A DNA stretch of 64,000 bases from Xylanibacter brevis ATCC 19188. Lineage in GTDB: Bacteria; Bacteroidota; Bacteroidia; Bacteroidales; Bacteroidaceae. The DNA is taken from contig NZ_JHXM01000001.1 in assembly GCF_000621725.1 (NCBI RefSeq), forward strand, positions 75,297-139,296, given 5' to 3'. Shown one piece after another: positions 10,480 to 18,645 of the stretch. The translations under genes and the position numbers were made by a program. The notes under the pieces are model-generated. The model worked only from the letters and a program-made list of their open reading frames with translations, was not told where the DNA came from and ran no database searches. How positions within the stretch are numbered: the first letter of the stretch is position 1; each line of letters begins with the position of its first letter.

Positions 10480-10487
10480 CAAAGATA
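10480..10487 (-). promoter_or_regulatory. -7 promoter box of the rimP-nusA-infB operon
   Basis: The minus strand has TATCTTTG 62 bp before the rimP ATG, leaving a leader long enough to hold the hairpin at 10438-10465. Confidence 0.65.
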
Positions 10488-10556
10488 ATACTTTTTCCCG
10501 AACTAAACAAATATTTACTATGTTTTTTATGCTAACTGCTTAAAAAACTTATAGTT

Positions 10557-12248
10557 TCACTTCTTCTGAGGTTCAAGAATCTTCTTCATTTCATCCTCCG
10601 ACTTCAGGATGCGAACAGCCTCTTTCAACTGTTTGTCGTAGGCCAGTCCGGCCTCGATGCTACCCTTCTGATAGTAGAAGGCCGAGATAATGTCCAGCTC
10701 TATCATCTGCTGAATGGTGGCGCGATGCTTATCCAACTGGCTGGCCACGTCGTGCTGCAGCTTCTTCTCCAACACGTCGAAGGCATCCTTTGCTTCGTCA
10801 TAGTAGCCCTCGAACTTGGCTGCTTTGACCAGCTCGTCAAACTGCTTTTTGCTCATAGCATCGTAGGTAAAGCCACTCTTCACCACGCGCTCTTTAAATT
10901 CCTGCCAGTCTTGTTCCGTGAGGTGGAACGCTCGTGGAGCAGCTATCTGCGGGTGCTTGGCGATGTAGTCCACCACATAGTCGAACATCACCTCGGTGGA
11001 ATCCAGTCCGCCCACCGACAGGTAGTACACGATATTAGGCATCGTGTCGTTCTTCACCTCTACGTCGGGCTTGATGCCACCGCCATCGCGCACCTCTCGA
11101 CCATTACGGGTGTAGAACACGTGCGTCAGCGAGTCGGCGATGCGCTCCTTATAGCCCCCACCCTCACCACGCTTGTAGTTGATGGCCTGAATGCAACGGC
11201 CCGAGGGGATATAGTATTTCGACGTGGTAATCTTTACATTAGTATTATAGGGCAGATCCATAGGCACCTGCACCAATCCTTTACCGTACGTACGCGTACC
11301 TATAATGATTGCACGGTCTAAATCCTGCAGCGAGCCACTCGTAATCTCCGATGCCGAGGCCGTCTCGCCGTTCACCAGCACCACCAAAGGCATCACCGTG
11401 TCCACGGGCTCCAGTCTCGTCTTGTATACGCGGTTGGCCTGACGCACCTTGCCGCGGTTCTCCACCACGGTCTGTTCCTGTGGTACCCACAGGTTCACTA
11501 TATCCACGGCCTCCATCTCGCTGCCGCCACCATTGCTGCGCAGGTCAAACACCAGCGCCTCGGCGCCCTGCTTCTTCAGTTCCACAAAGGCACGGCGCAC
11601 CCCTTTGGCGCAGCCCTCCGTAAACTGGTTCAGGTTGATATAGCCTATCTTCTTTTCCTCATCGGCCAGCATGCCGTAGTAGGGCAACTCGGGCAGTTTG
11701 ATGTTTTTACGCGTGATCTTAAACTTCATCACCTTTCCTGTCGAGGGGCGCTTCACCTTTAATATAAAGCTCGTACCGGCATCGCCACGCAGATGCGAAC
11801 TGACGTAGCTCACCTGCTTGTCGGTCATCACCGAGTCGTCTATCGCCAAAATGATATCACCCTTCTTCACGCCAGCCTCAGCAGCAGGCATTCCCTCGTA
11901 GGGCTCGTCTATCACCACACGCTTCAGGCCCAGATGATACTTTATCATAGCACCGATACCCGCATACTTACCTGTCAGCATCATCTGCAGGTTCTTGGTC
12001 TCGGTCTCAGGATAGTATTCGGTATAGGGGTCCAGCGAGCGCAGCATGCCATCAATGGCAGCCGTCATCGTCTGCTGGGGGTTCAGTGTGTCCACATAGA
12101 ACAAGTCCAGATTGCTGTACAGGGCATTAAAAATATCCATGCTTTTGCCCACCTCAAGGTTATGGTTTGCTTGCGCCAAACCTATCGTTTGCTGACAGCA
12201 AAGCACAACTATGCTCAGCAATAAGCGTTTCATCAGCTTCGTCATCAT
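10557..12248 (-). CDS. Secreted S41 family (C-terminal processing) peptidase
   Basis: The 563-residue product is a CtpA-type serine protease of the cell envelope. The preferred start (MMTKLMKRLLLSIVVLCC) gives a signal peptide ending near QTIGLAQA. An N-terminal helical segment is followed by a PDZ domain (VVIDEPYEGMPAAEAGVKKG, about residues 110-190), then the catalytic core with FDLRSNGGG, the nucleophile Ser in NGETASASE and the general-base Lys in RTYGKGLVQ. The C-terminal 180 residues are helical. The frame stays open to 12347, but a TAnnTTTG box at 12275-12282 places the transcript start downstream of that ATG. It is monocistronic on the minus strand. Confidence 0.92.
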   Translation of the reverse strand: MMTKLMKRLLLSIVVLCCQQTIGLAQANHNLEVGKSMDIFNALYSNLDLFYVDTLNPQQTMTAAIDGMLRSLDPYTEYYPETETKNLQMMLTGKYAGIGAMIKYHLGLKRVVIDEPYEGMPAAEAGVKKGDIILAIDDSVMTDKQVSYVSSHLRGDAGTSFILKVKRPSTGKVMKFKITRKNIKLPELPYYGMLADEEKKIGYINLNQFTEGCAKGVRRAFVELKKQGAEALVFDLRSNGGGSEMEAVDIVNLWVPQEQTVVENRGKVRQANRVYKTRLEPVDTVMPLVVLVNGETASASEITSGSLQDLDRAIIIGTRTYGKGLVQVPMDLPYNTNVKITTSKYYIPSGRCIQAINYKRGEGGGYKERIADSLTHVFYTRNGREVRDGGGIKPDVEVKNDTMPNIVYYLSVGGLDSTEVMFDYVVDYIAKHPQIAAPRAFHLTEQDWQEFKERVVKSGFTYDAMSKKQFDELVKAAKFEGYYDEAKDAFDVLEKKLQHDVASQLDKHRATIQQMIELDIISAFYYQKGSIEAGLAYDKQLKEAVRILKSEDEMKKILEPQKK

Positions 12249-12274
12249 ACTCTTTATTATTTCTTTTTCGACTG

Positions 12275-12282
12275 CAAATTTA
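12275..12282 (-). promoter_or_regulatory. -7 promoter box of the S41 peptidase gene
   Basis: The minus strand has TAAATTTG 27 bp before the chosen start. It decides the start codon, because the longest reading frame would begin upstream of it. Confidence 0.55.
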
Positions 12283-12363
12283 CACCTTTGCCACCAAAAA
12301 CGGGCGAAAAGCAGTAACTTTTTGCAAAAAATTCGCTTTTCTCGCAAATTTTTCTCGAAAAAG

Positions 12364-12395
12364 TTTGCGTAATTAAAAAAAACGTCTTACCTTTG
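12364..12395 (+). promoter_or_regulatory. Promoter of tRNA-Asn
   Basis: TTTG at 12364-12367 and TACCTTTG at 12388-12395 are separated by exactly 20 bp. This is a full match to the Bacteroidota primary-sigma promoter, 23 bp before the tRNA. Confidence 0.85.
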
Positions 12396-12417
12396 CACCC
12401 GCAAACAAGCAAACACT

Positions 12418-12491
12418 GCTTCAGTAGCTCAGTTGGTTAGAGCACCTGACTGTTAATCAGGGGGTCGTTGGTTCAAGCCCATCCTGAAGCG
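12418..12491 (+). tRNA. tRNA-Asn (GTT)
   Basis: A 74-nt cloverleaf reads: acceptor GCTTCAG with CTGAAGC and discriminator G; D arm GCTC/GAGC; anticodon stem CCTGA/TCAGG with loop CTGTTAA, giving anticodon GTT; variable GGGTC; T loop TTCAAGC. The T stem GTTGG/CCATC has a T-T mismatch at its second pair. No CCA is encoded. A strong promoter and terminator flank it. Confidence 0.95.
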
Positions 12492-12494
12492 CGA

Positions 12495-12522
12495 AATCCT
12501 CAACTTCGGTTGAGGATTTTTT
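12495..12522 (+). terminator. Rho-independent terminator of tRNA-Asn
   Basis: A 10-bp perfect stem (AATCCTCAAC/GTTGAGGATT) closes a TTCG tetraloop and is followed by a T-run, 3 bp after the tRNA. Confidence 0.92.
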
Positions 12523-12804
12523 GTTTGTAGCAAAATTGAAATGAACAAGCAAACACTAAACCATTGAAAGTTGATCTTTAAGCATTGACCCAATAAAAGT
12601 AGCCGTTTTGTGTAGCAAAAGCTGCTGTTTCAGCGTCTAATAGTTATGGTATTGCATCGCAATTCGGTAAGTATTGCAAAGCAGCCAGAGTCTGGAAACA
12701 GAGCGACAGCCGAACTATTGGCCCCCGAAAGCCATCCACCAGGCCGGCGAAACGCCGAGAATTGGCAGTCCATTCGGCTCAAATTGGAATCAAGAAGATA
12801 TAAC
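12523..12804. other. Intergenic region between tRNA-Asn and the ABC transporter genes
   Basis: No gene is seen. A 14-bp sequence, AACAAGCAAACACT, occurs at 12404-12417 and again at 12544-12557, flanking the tRNA-Asn unit. The open frame running from 12646 into the permease lacks codon character before 12805 and is taken as leader. Confidence 0.5.
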
Positions 12805-13752
12805 ATGAACGATATACTAAAACTATATTTCACACTGAGAGTGAAACGCCTTTGGCGAATGATCAAGGAACTGGGATTCGTGGCCATCCCAGCCATACTA
12901 CTTCTTCTGTTCCTGTCAGCATACATGATTTCAGGACTCATCGCCTCCCCCATCTACTACAGTGTGGCACTTTATGCCCTCTTGTTGCCTGGGCTTCATT
13001 TCGTGCGTGGCGATGCTGCATTCCTCTATGCCCTTTTCGGCGTGAAGCAGACGCAGCTATTGTTTACCATAGAATACGCGCTGCTATCAATCCCCTTTCT
13101 ATGTTTCTTCCTCTTCCGCGGCGAGCTTTGGGCCACAGCAATCCTACTGCTACCTCTGCCGATGGTGTACGCGATACCGAGCGGAGGCTTCTCTTTGCGT
13201 CTTCCCACATTCCCTTGCCTGACCTCCGGCAGCTACGAGTACCATCGGGCCGGACGCCTGTCCCTACCTCTATTCTTATTGCTCATGGCTGGCGGAGCGA
13301 TTGGTGCATACATCGGGAATCGGAATCTGGTAGTGGCAGTCAGTCTGATTGCGGCTACAGTCATGAGCATGCTGTTGATGCGCGAGTGGCATGTGGAGTA
13401 TCTGTTTCACTACAAGAGTGCCTTGAGGTTTCTCTGGCTGAAACTCCTTTTCGCCCTGAGAAACGCGTGCATCATCTTCCTACCGTTTATAGTATGCCTA
13501 CTATTGGTCGATTTCAGTTTAGGAGCATTATATTATCTTGGCGCCATCCTACTGTTGTTTCAAGTGGAGATGCTATGCCTGTTGAGCGGCAGAGCCAACG
13601 GCGGCAATGACATCATATCAGCGTTTGCGTTTATGGTCCTGAATGCCATATTCTTCGCCTCACTGATCGTGCCACTCGTCATGCCGTTCTCTATCGTCAC
13701 ATCGGTAGTCCTGGCTTATTATGCCTATTCAGTAATAAAAAGATTAAAATGA
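12805..13752 (+). CDS. ABC transporter membrane (permease) subunit
   Basis: The 315-residue protein is very hydrophobic, with about eight likely membrane segments (for example AIPAILLLLFLSAYMISG, SIPFLCFFLF, LSLPLFLLLMAGGAIGA). It starts at MNDILKLYFTLRVKRLW; the frame is open further upstream but that part is polar and unlike protein. Its stop codon overlaps the start of the next gene, an ABC ATPase, so the two form one translationally coupled exporter. I do not recognise the permease family; small two-gene exporters of this kind often move peptides, lipids or antibiotics, but the substrate is not visible. Confidence 0.8.
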   Translation: MNDILKLYFTLRVKRLWRMIKELGFVAIPAILLLLFLSAYMISGLIASPIYYSVALYALLLPGLHFVRGDAAFLYALFGVKQTQLLFTIEYALLSIPFLCFFLFRGELWATAILLLPLPMVYAIPSGGFSLRLPTFPCLTSGSYEYHRAGRLSLPLFLLLMAGGAIGAYIGNRNLVVAVSLIAATVMSMLLMREWHVEYLFHYKSALRFLWLKLLFALRNACIIFLPFIVCLLLVDFSLGALYYLGAILLLFQVEMLCLLSGRANGGNDIISAFAFMVLNAIFFASLIVPLVMPFSIVTSVVLAYYAYSVIKRLK

Positions 13753-14414
13753 TGATAGAAGTTAAGAACTTGACCAAGAAATACGGCAAGTCAACCATCG
13801 TTGACGACTTTAGCCATTCCTTCTGCGAAGGCAAGGTATATGGAATCATGGGCGAGAACGGAGCAGGCAAAAGCACTCTGTTCAGATGTATTGCCGGCAT
13901 CGAATCATACGATGGCACCGTCGTCATCGGCGAGAACTGCCAGGTAGGCTATATGAACGACACGCCCTTCTTCTACTCATACGTCACCGGCATGGAGCAC
14001 ATTGAGTTCTGTCTTCGCGCCAAAGGAAAGGACGTTAGCCGTGAGGCCATCAACAAACTGAATGACAAGTTTGCCCTGCCCCTCCATAAATATGCCAGCA
14101 GATACTCCTTAGGCATGAAAAAGCGACTGATGCTGCTGGTGCTCATGCTTCAAGACAACGACGTCGTCATCATGGACGAGCCATTCAACGGCATAGACCT
14201 TGCCGGCACCATCGTTCTCCGTCAGTGGCTAAAGGAGTTGAAGACCAAGGGAAAGTGCGTCATCCTATCCTCGCACATCATCTCCGCCATCTCTGACATC
14301 TGCGACGAGATCACCTACATTCACAAGGGCAAGGTCGTCGCCGACTTCTCCGGCATGTCTGCCGACTCCATCGAGCACCACATCCTCGAAGAATACCTTT
14401 CGGCTGGCGACTAG
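13749..14414 (+). CDS. ABC transporter ATP-binding subunit
   Basis: This 221-residue ATPase powers the adjoining permease. It has Walker A GENGAGKST, an altered signature YSLGMKKRLML (the usual LSGGQ is replaced, as in many ABC-2 type exporters), Walker B VVIMDEPFNGID and an H-loop SSHI. The ATG at 13749 overlaps the permease stop (ATGA overlap); a second ATG follows at 13752. No regulator or substrate gene lies alongside. The next gene is convergent. Confidence 0.93.
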   Translation: MMIEVKNLTKKYGKSTIVDDFSHSFCEGKVYGIMGENGAGKSTLFRCIAGIESYDGTVVIGENCQVGYMNDTPFFYSYVTGMEHIEFCLRAKGKDVSREAINKLNDKFALPLHKYASRYSLGMKKRLMLLVLMLQDNDVVIMDEPFNGIDLAGTIVLRQWLKELKTKGKCVILSSHIISAISDICDEITYIHKGKVVADFSGMSADSIEHHILEEYLSAGD

Positions 14415-14442
14415 GGCATGGACCTTATGTTGGTTAGATCTG

Positions 14443-14991
14443 TCACTTAATTCTTTTAATGATTCGGGCGGGGTTGCCGCCTACTACGACGTTGTCGGGC
14501 ACATCTTTGGTTACAACCGCGCCAGCGGCAACAACGGCATTTTTTCCAATGGTAACACCCGGACAGATGATGGCGCCGATGCAAATCCAGGCATTCTCTT
14601 TGATGGTCACTTGTCCAAAATGGAACAAGTTGTGCCGGTCGTACAGGTCATGATCTACCGTAGCAATCTTAACCTCGGGACCTATCAGCACATGGTCTTC
14701 TATCACCACCCTGCCTGGCGAGAGAATCGTAGTTCCCTTGTTGATGGTTATATGCTTTCCTATAGTCATCCTGCAGCCGCAATCACAATAGAACGGTGAA
14801 ACGATAGCTACACTATCATCAACCTCACACCGAAATAGTTCTTCCAACAAGCCCTTATAATCAGGATCAGTTGGTTTCTTGGAGGAAATTTTCAGGCATA
14901 GTTCATGACTACGTATCATTTCAGCTTCCACTTCTCGCATCCGAGGGTCATCGTGGTAGCCGGATCCTGTGGCATCAATTACGTCAAACAT
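14443..14991 (-). CDS. Maltose/galactoside-type O-acetyltransferase (hexapeptide repeat)
   Basis: The 182-residue enzyme belongs to the left-handed beta-helix acetyltransferases (LacA/Maa type) that move acetyl from acetyl-CoA to a sugar or similar hydroxyl. It has the N-terminal Maa-type helix region (MIRSHELCLKISSKKPTDPDYKGLLEELF), then hexapeptide repeats with the catalytic His segment TVDHDLYDRHN and the C-terminal run GAIICPGVTIGKNAVVAAGAVV and DNVVVGGNPARIIKRIK. The substrate is not determined. It is alone on its strand, convergent with the ABC operon, with a TAnnTTTG box at 15053-15060. Confidence 0.88.
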   Translation of the reverse strand: MFDVIDATGSGYHDDPRMREVEAEMIRSHELCLKISSKKPTDPDYKGLLEELFRCEVDDSVAIVSPFYCDCGCRMTIGKHITINKGTTILSPGRVVIEDHVLIGPEVKIATVDHDLYDRHNLFHFGQVTIKENAWICIGAIICPGVTIGKNAVVAAGAVVTKDVPDNVVVGGNPARIIKRIK

Positions 14992-15052
14992 ACCATTTAC
15001 TGTTTAAAAAAGAATATGATTCATTCTCTTACGCTATTCATCAATTCTGCTG

Positions 15053-15060
15053 CAAATATA
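15053..15060 (-). promoter_or_regulatory. -7 promoter box of the acetyltransferase gene
   Basis: The minus strand has TATATTTG 62 bp before the ATG; no -33 TTTG was found at normal spacing. Confidence 0.5.
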
Positions 15061-15119
15061 AACAATATTTCCAAATAAATCAGACAGATGAGATAAAAAA
15101 GCGAAAAAACTGAAGTAAA

Positions 15120-15147
15120 CCCAAGAAGCTACGTTCTACTTCTTGGG
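15120..15147. other. Inverted repeat in the glnN upstream region
   Basis: CCCAAGAAG and CTTCTTGGG form a 9-bp perfect stem with a 10-nt loop. It looks like a terminator, but no gene ends here. It lies between the acetyltransferase promoter and the 22-bp array. Confidence 0.5.
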
Positions 15148-15339
15148 CTCACTTTAAACCTATCCCTATAATCTTCGCTTATTCTTCCACGATATTCGTG
15201 AAACGTTTCCAATAACTTTCTTTATAAGCATTGAGGCAACCTGACGGAACATACAAGGTAGCGGAAGAATACGTTTTTTTCCTCGAATATGTATATAATA
15301 GGAGGGAAAATAAATTAAAATAAGCCCTTTTGACCCGCT

Positions 15340-15647
15340 ATCGCGGCACTTTGGCGGTGCTGCTTTGGCGCTTTGGCGAGGCGAAAGTGTAGGTATGGCG
15401 GGGCGTCTAGCCCCTGGAAATGTGCTTTCTAGCCCCTAGATGAGAGACATCTAGCCCCTGGATGCGGGCTGTCTAGGGGCTGAAATGGAGCTGGCCAGGG
15501 GCTAGAACGGGACCAAAAGTGGCACTCTTGCAAGTCAATAGTGGCACTTTTGCAGATCAATAGCGCCACTATTGCGTGGTGATAGGGGTGCTTTTGGGGA
15601 GTAAGAGCGGCACTACCGCGTGTGGGAAGTAGAGCTTTGCGGGGGCA
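15340..15647. repeat. 22-bp phased repeat array A
   Basis: About fourteen degenerate units keep an exact 22-bp period. Units starting at 15406, 15428, 15450, 15472 and 15494 are CTAG type (CTAGCCCCTGG or its complement CCAGGGGCTAG). From 15516 the same phase carries AGTGGCACT-type units (15516, 15538, 15560, 15582, 15604), and weaker units with GCGGCACT or AAAGTG precede the block at 15340 and 15384. A second array of the same design lies at 41062-41369. The period is not a multiple of 3, and an open frame across it (15429-15668, minus) has no protein character. The array ends about 150 bp upstream of the glnN promoter. Confidence 0.85.
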
Positions 15648-15800
15648 TTGCAGACGCAAAACTTTCACATCGGGCTTTCTATTTGGGGTCTAACTTTCAA
15701 TTTGCAAGAAAAAGGGGTACGAATATAACAGATTGTTATTTTTGATAAAAAAGAAGATTAAATGTGTTTCACTGCGAAGTGATTTACTTTCTTATTGTCG

Positions 15801-15808
15801 TACCTTTG
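15801..15808 (+). promoter_or_regulatory. -7 promoter box of glnN
   Basis: TACCTTTG lies 60 bp before the glnN ATG. The -33 region is not a clear match. Confidence 0.6.
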
Positions 15809-15867
15809 CAGCGAATTCATTGCAAAGTGTAATTTAATGTGTAACAAGCATCTGATATAAAATTATT

Positions 15868-18084
15868 ATGGAAGCATTAAGATTTCAGGTTGTCGGCGAG
15901 GCATTCAAGAAAAAGCCCCTCGACGTAAAAGCCCCTAGTGAGAGACCTTACGAGTACTTTGGCAAGAAGGTCTTCAATCGTGAGAAGATGTACAAGTATC
16001 TGCCCAAGGACGTGTATGAGAAGATGGTGGATGTCATCGACAATGGTGCCCGTCTGGATCGTGCTGTGGCCGACGCAGTGGCTATCGGCATGAAGCAGTG
16101 GGCCACAGAGAATGGCGTCACTCACTATACTCACTGGTTCCAGCCCCTGACTGAGGGTACTGCCGAGAAGCACGACTCATTCATTGAGCACGATGGCAAG
16201 GGCGGTATGGTAGAGGAGTTTTCTGGAAAACTGCTCGTTCAGCAGGAGCCTGATGCTTCTTCGTTCCCCTCTGGTGGTATCCGCTCTACATTCGAGGCTC
16301 GTGGTTATTCTGCTTGGGATCCCACATCGCCCGTATTCATTATAGACGACACGCTGTGTATCCCCACTGTGTTTATCAGTTATAGCGGTGAGGCGCTCGA
16401 CTACAAGGCTCCACTGCTGCGCGCCCTGCATGCTGTCAACGTGGCCGCCACTGATGTTTGCCATTATTTTGATCCTACGGTGAAGAAGGTAACCTCGAAT
16501 CTCGGATGGGAGCAGGAGTACTTCCTCGTGGACGAGGGCCTCTATGCCGCACGCCCCGACCTGCTGCTGACGGGTCGCACCCTGATGGGGCACGACTCAG
16601 CCAAGAACCAGCAGATGGACGACCACTACTTCGGTGCTATCCCCGAGCGTGTGCAGGCCTTCATGAAGAACCTCGAGTTTGAGGCACTGGAGCTGGGCAT
16701 CCCCGTGAAGACACGTCACAACGAGGTGGCTCCTAACCAGTTTGAGCTGGCTCCTATCTTCGAAGAGACCAACCTGGCCGTGGACCACAACATGCTGCTC
16801 ATGTCGGTGATGAAGCGTATCGCCCGCAAGCATGGCTTCCGCGTGCTGCTGCACGAAAAGCCCTTCGCTGGCATCAACGGTAGCGGTAAGCACAACAACT
16901 GGAGCTTGAGCACCGACAACGGCATCCTGCTGCATGCTCCCGGCAAGACCCCCGAGGCCAACCTGCGCTTTGCTACCTTCATTGTAGAGACACTGATGGG
17001 TGTATATCGCCACAACGGTCTGCTGAAGGCTTCTATCATGAGTGCCACCAATGCACACCGTCTGGGTGCCAACGAGGCTCCCCCAGCCATCGTATCAAGC
17101 TTCCTGGGCAAGCAGGTGAGCGAGCTGCTGGATCACATCGAGAAGGCCGACGTAGATGATATTCTGGCCATGGCCGGCAAGCAGGGCTTGAAGATGGACA
17201 TCCCCGTGATTCCCGAGCTGTTTATCGACAATACCGACCGTAACCGTACGTCGCCATTCGCCTTCACCGGCAACCGCTTTGAGTTCCGCGCCGTGGGTAG
17301 CGAGGCCAACTGCGCCAGCGCCATGATCGCCCTGAACAGTGCCGTAGCCGAGGCTCTGACCGACTTCAAGAAACGCGTAGATGCCCGCATCCCCGAGTTC
17401 ACCGAGAAACTGAAGGGCACCGACCACAGCGCCACCTTCCACGCCATCATCGCCGTACTGCGCGAGGATATTAAGACCTGTAAGCCCATCCGCTTCGACG
17501 GCAACGGCTACAGCGACGAGTGGGTAGCCGAGGCTGAGAAGCGCGGTCTGGACGTAGAGAAGAGCTGTCCGAAGATCTTCGAGCGCTATCTCGACGACGC
17601 CAGCATCAAGATGTTCGAGAGCCTGGGCGTGATGACCAAGAAGGAGCTGGAGGCACGCAACGAGGTGAAATGGGAGACCTACACCAAGAAGATCCAGATT
17701 GAGGCACGCGTGCTGGGCGACATCTCGATGAACCACATCATCCCCGTGGCCACACGCTACCAGAGCGAGCTGCTGAAGAACCTGAACAACATGGCAGTGG
17801 TGTTCCCCATCGATACTGCCGACAAGCTCTCTGCTCGCAACAAGAAGATTATTCAGGAGATAGCCGAGCGCACCTTCGCCATTGAGAAGGGCGTGGAAGA
17901 GCTGGTAGATGCTCGCAAGAAGGCCAACAAGATAGAGAGTGAGCACGAGAAGGCCATCGCCTATCACGACGAGGTAGAGCCTAAGCTCGACGAGATTCGT
18001 TATCAGATCGACAAGTTGGAACTGATCGTTGACGATGCTCTCTGGCCACTGCCTAAATATCGCGAACTATTATTTATCAGATAA
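15868..18084 (+). CDS. glnN: Glutamine synthetase type III
   Basis: This enzyme makes glutamine from glutamate, ammonia and ATP, the entry point of ammonia assimilation. At 738 residues it is the large GSIII type found in Bacteroides and Prevotella, not the roughly 470-residue GSI. Characteristic segments are EQEYFLVDEGLY, the Glu/His-rich active site KTRHNEVAPNQFELAPIFEE, the ATP-site region HEKPFAGINGSGKHNNWSLS, and TGNRFEFRAVGSEANCASAM. Upstream lie a TAnnTTTG box and the 22-bp array A; a terminator follows. It faces the dapL-dapF-gltD-gltB operon, whose GltBD product uses its glutamine. Confidence 0.97.
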   Translation: MEALRFQVVGEAFKKKPLDVKAPSERPYEYFGKKVFNREKMYKYLPKDVYEKMVDVIDNGARLDRAVADAVAIGMKQWATENGVTHYTHWFQPLTEGTAEKHDSFIEHDGKGGMVEEFSGKLLVQQEPDASSFPSGGIRSTFEARGYSAWDPTSPVFIIDDTLCIPTVFISYSGEALDYKAPLLRALHAVNVAATDVCHYFDPTVKKVTSNLGWEQEYFLVDEGLYAARPDLLLTGRTLMGHDSAKNQQMDDHYFGAIPERVQAFMKNLEFEALELGIPVKTRHNEVAPNQFELAPIFEETNLAVDHNMLLMSVMKRIARKHGFRVLLHEKPFAGINGSGKHNNWSLSTDNGILLHAPGKTPEANLRFATFIVETLMGVYRHNGLLKASIMSATNAHRLGANEAPPAIVSSFLGKQVSELLDHIEKADVDDILAMAGKQGLKMDIPVIPELFIDNTDRNRTSPFAFTGNRFEFRAVGSEANCASAMIALNSAVAEALTDFKKRVDARIPEFTEKLKGTDHSATFHAIIAVLREDIKTCKPIRFDGNGYSDEWVAEAEKRGLDVEKSCPKIFERYLDDASIKMFESLGVMTKKELEARNEVKWETYTKKIQIEARVLGDISMNHIIPVATRYQSELLKNLNNMAVVFPIDTADKLSARNKKIIQEIAERTFAIEKGVEELVDARKKANKIESEHEKAIAYHDEVEPKLDEIRYQIDKLELIVDDALWPLPKYRELLFIR

Positions 18085-18125
18085 CCTTTTTAATTCGTCC
18101 AAGGTCATTCCTTGTTATTGAACGC

Positions 18126-18160
18126 ATTTGCCCGAAGCTGAGACAGTTTCGGGCAAATTT
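18126..18160 (+). terminator. Terminator of glnN
   Basis: ATTTGCCCGAA pairs with TTTCGGGCAAAT across a short loop and is followed by TTTCATTT, 42 bp past the glnN stop. Confidence 0.85.
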
Positions 18161-18172
18161 CATTTATAACTA

Positions 18173-18236
18173 GACCTCCAGACTCACTCCTAACCTCCGG
18201 ACCCCCTCCTAACCTCCCCCTGAATGGGGAGGAATG
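18173..18236 (+). repeat. GC-rich palindromic repeat, intergenic copy 1
   Basis: A CCTCCTAACCTCC-type element ends in the hairpin CCTCCCCCTGAATGGGGAGG. A nearly identical inverted copy lies at 18646-18702, so the pair brackets about 410 bp of non-coding DNA. Confidence 0.75.
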
Positions 18237-18322
18237 GATAGTTTTTGGCTTTTGGTACTATATTCTTTTGTTCCTTGCGGGACATCCAAATTGGTTTTTA
18301 GGACCGAAGGTCCGCGGTTTTT

Positions 18323-18450
18323 CCTTTTTGAGACAGACAGCCCCAGAATGGGGTAACGGTATTGGTGGAAGACGGGCCGTGAACTTGTTCACGAGCTAGT
18401 CATCCACCAATAGCGTTAAAGACTCGATAGAGACTTCTGTCTCAAAAAGG
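18323..18450. ncRNA. Candidate structured RNA or folded mobile repeat
   Basis: A perfect 15-bp closing stem (18323-18337 with 18436-18450) encloses three further helices. These are a CCCC/GGGG hairpin at 18341-18353, a long arm (TAACG then TATTGGTGGA pairing with TCCACCAATA then CGTTA, 15 pairs with one mismatch, capped by GTGAAC/GTTCAC), and a small CTC/GAG hairpin. The outline of closing stem, open centre with small hairpins and apical arm recalls 6S RNA, but no conserved 6S sequence was recognised. No TAnnTTTG promoter was found on either strand, so a miniature mobile element is equally possible. Confidence 0.45.
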
Positions 18451-18507
18451 GGGTTTATATGGTTTTTGTTATATCACAAGGGAAACAACCCAATCATTCC
18501 ATGCATC

Positions 18508-18548
18508 AAAAAAAAAGTTGTTGATGAATTCACATTCACCAACAACTT
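18508..18548 (-). terminator. Terminator of the gltB-gltD-dapF-dapL operon
   Basis: On the minus strand AAGTTGTTGGTGAAT pairs with ATTCATCAACAACTT (one G-T pair) and ends in a run of about nine T. It lies 160 bp past the dapL stop. Confidence 0.9.
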
Positions 18549-18645
18549 CTGCAAAAAACTAGAATAAGGGGCGGTTTTTAGTCTTTCATTTACTGCTAAT
18601 CGTTTCTTTTTTTGCTGTCTATCATCTTCCATTTAAAAGTCTAAC

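Noticed and set aside
12646..12804. N-terminal extension of the ABC permease
   Set aside because: The translated stretch is polar and Arg/Pro-rich, unlike a membrane protein start; the ATG at 12805 begins a natural MNDILKLYF leader.
15340..15647. Possible CRISPR array
   Set aside because: Units are 22 bp with no separate unique spacers and two unit classes; no cas genes occur in the window.
15429..15668. A 79-codon minus-strand open frame across the 22-bp array
   Set aside because: The 22-bp period shifts frame at each unit, so no repeated peptide results; there is no promoter or homology, only chance openness in GC-rich DNA.
18323..18450. Calling the folded sequence 6S RNA outright
   Set aside because: Only the outline of the fold agrees; no conserved bubble sequence or promoter was seen, so it is left as a candidate.
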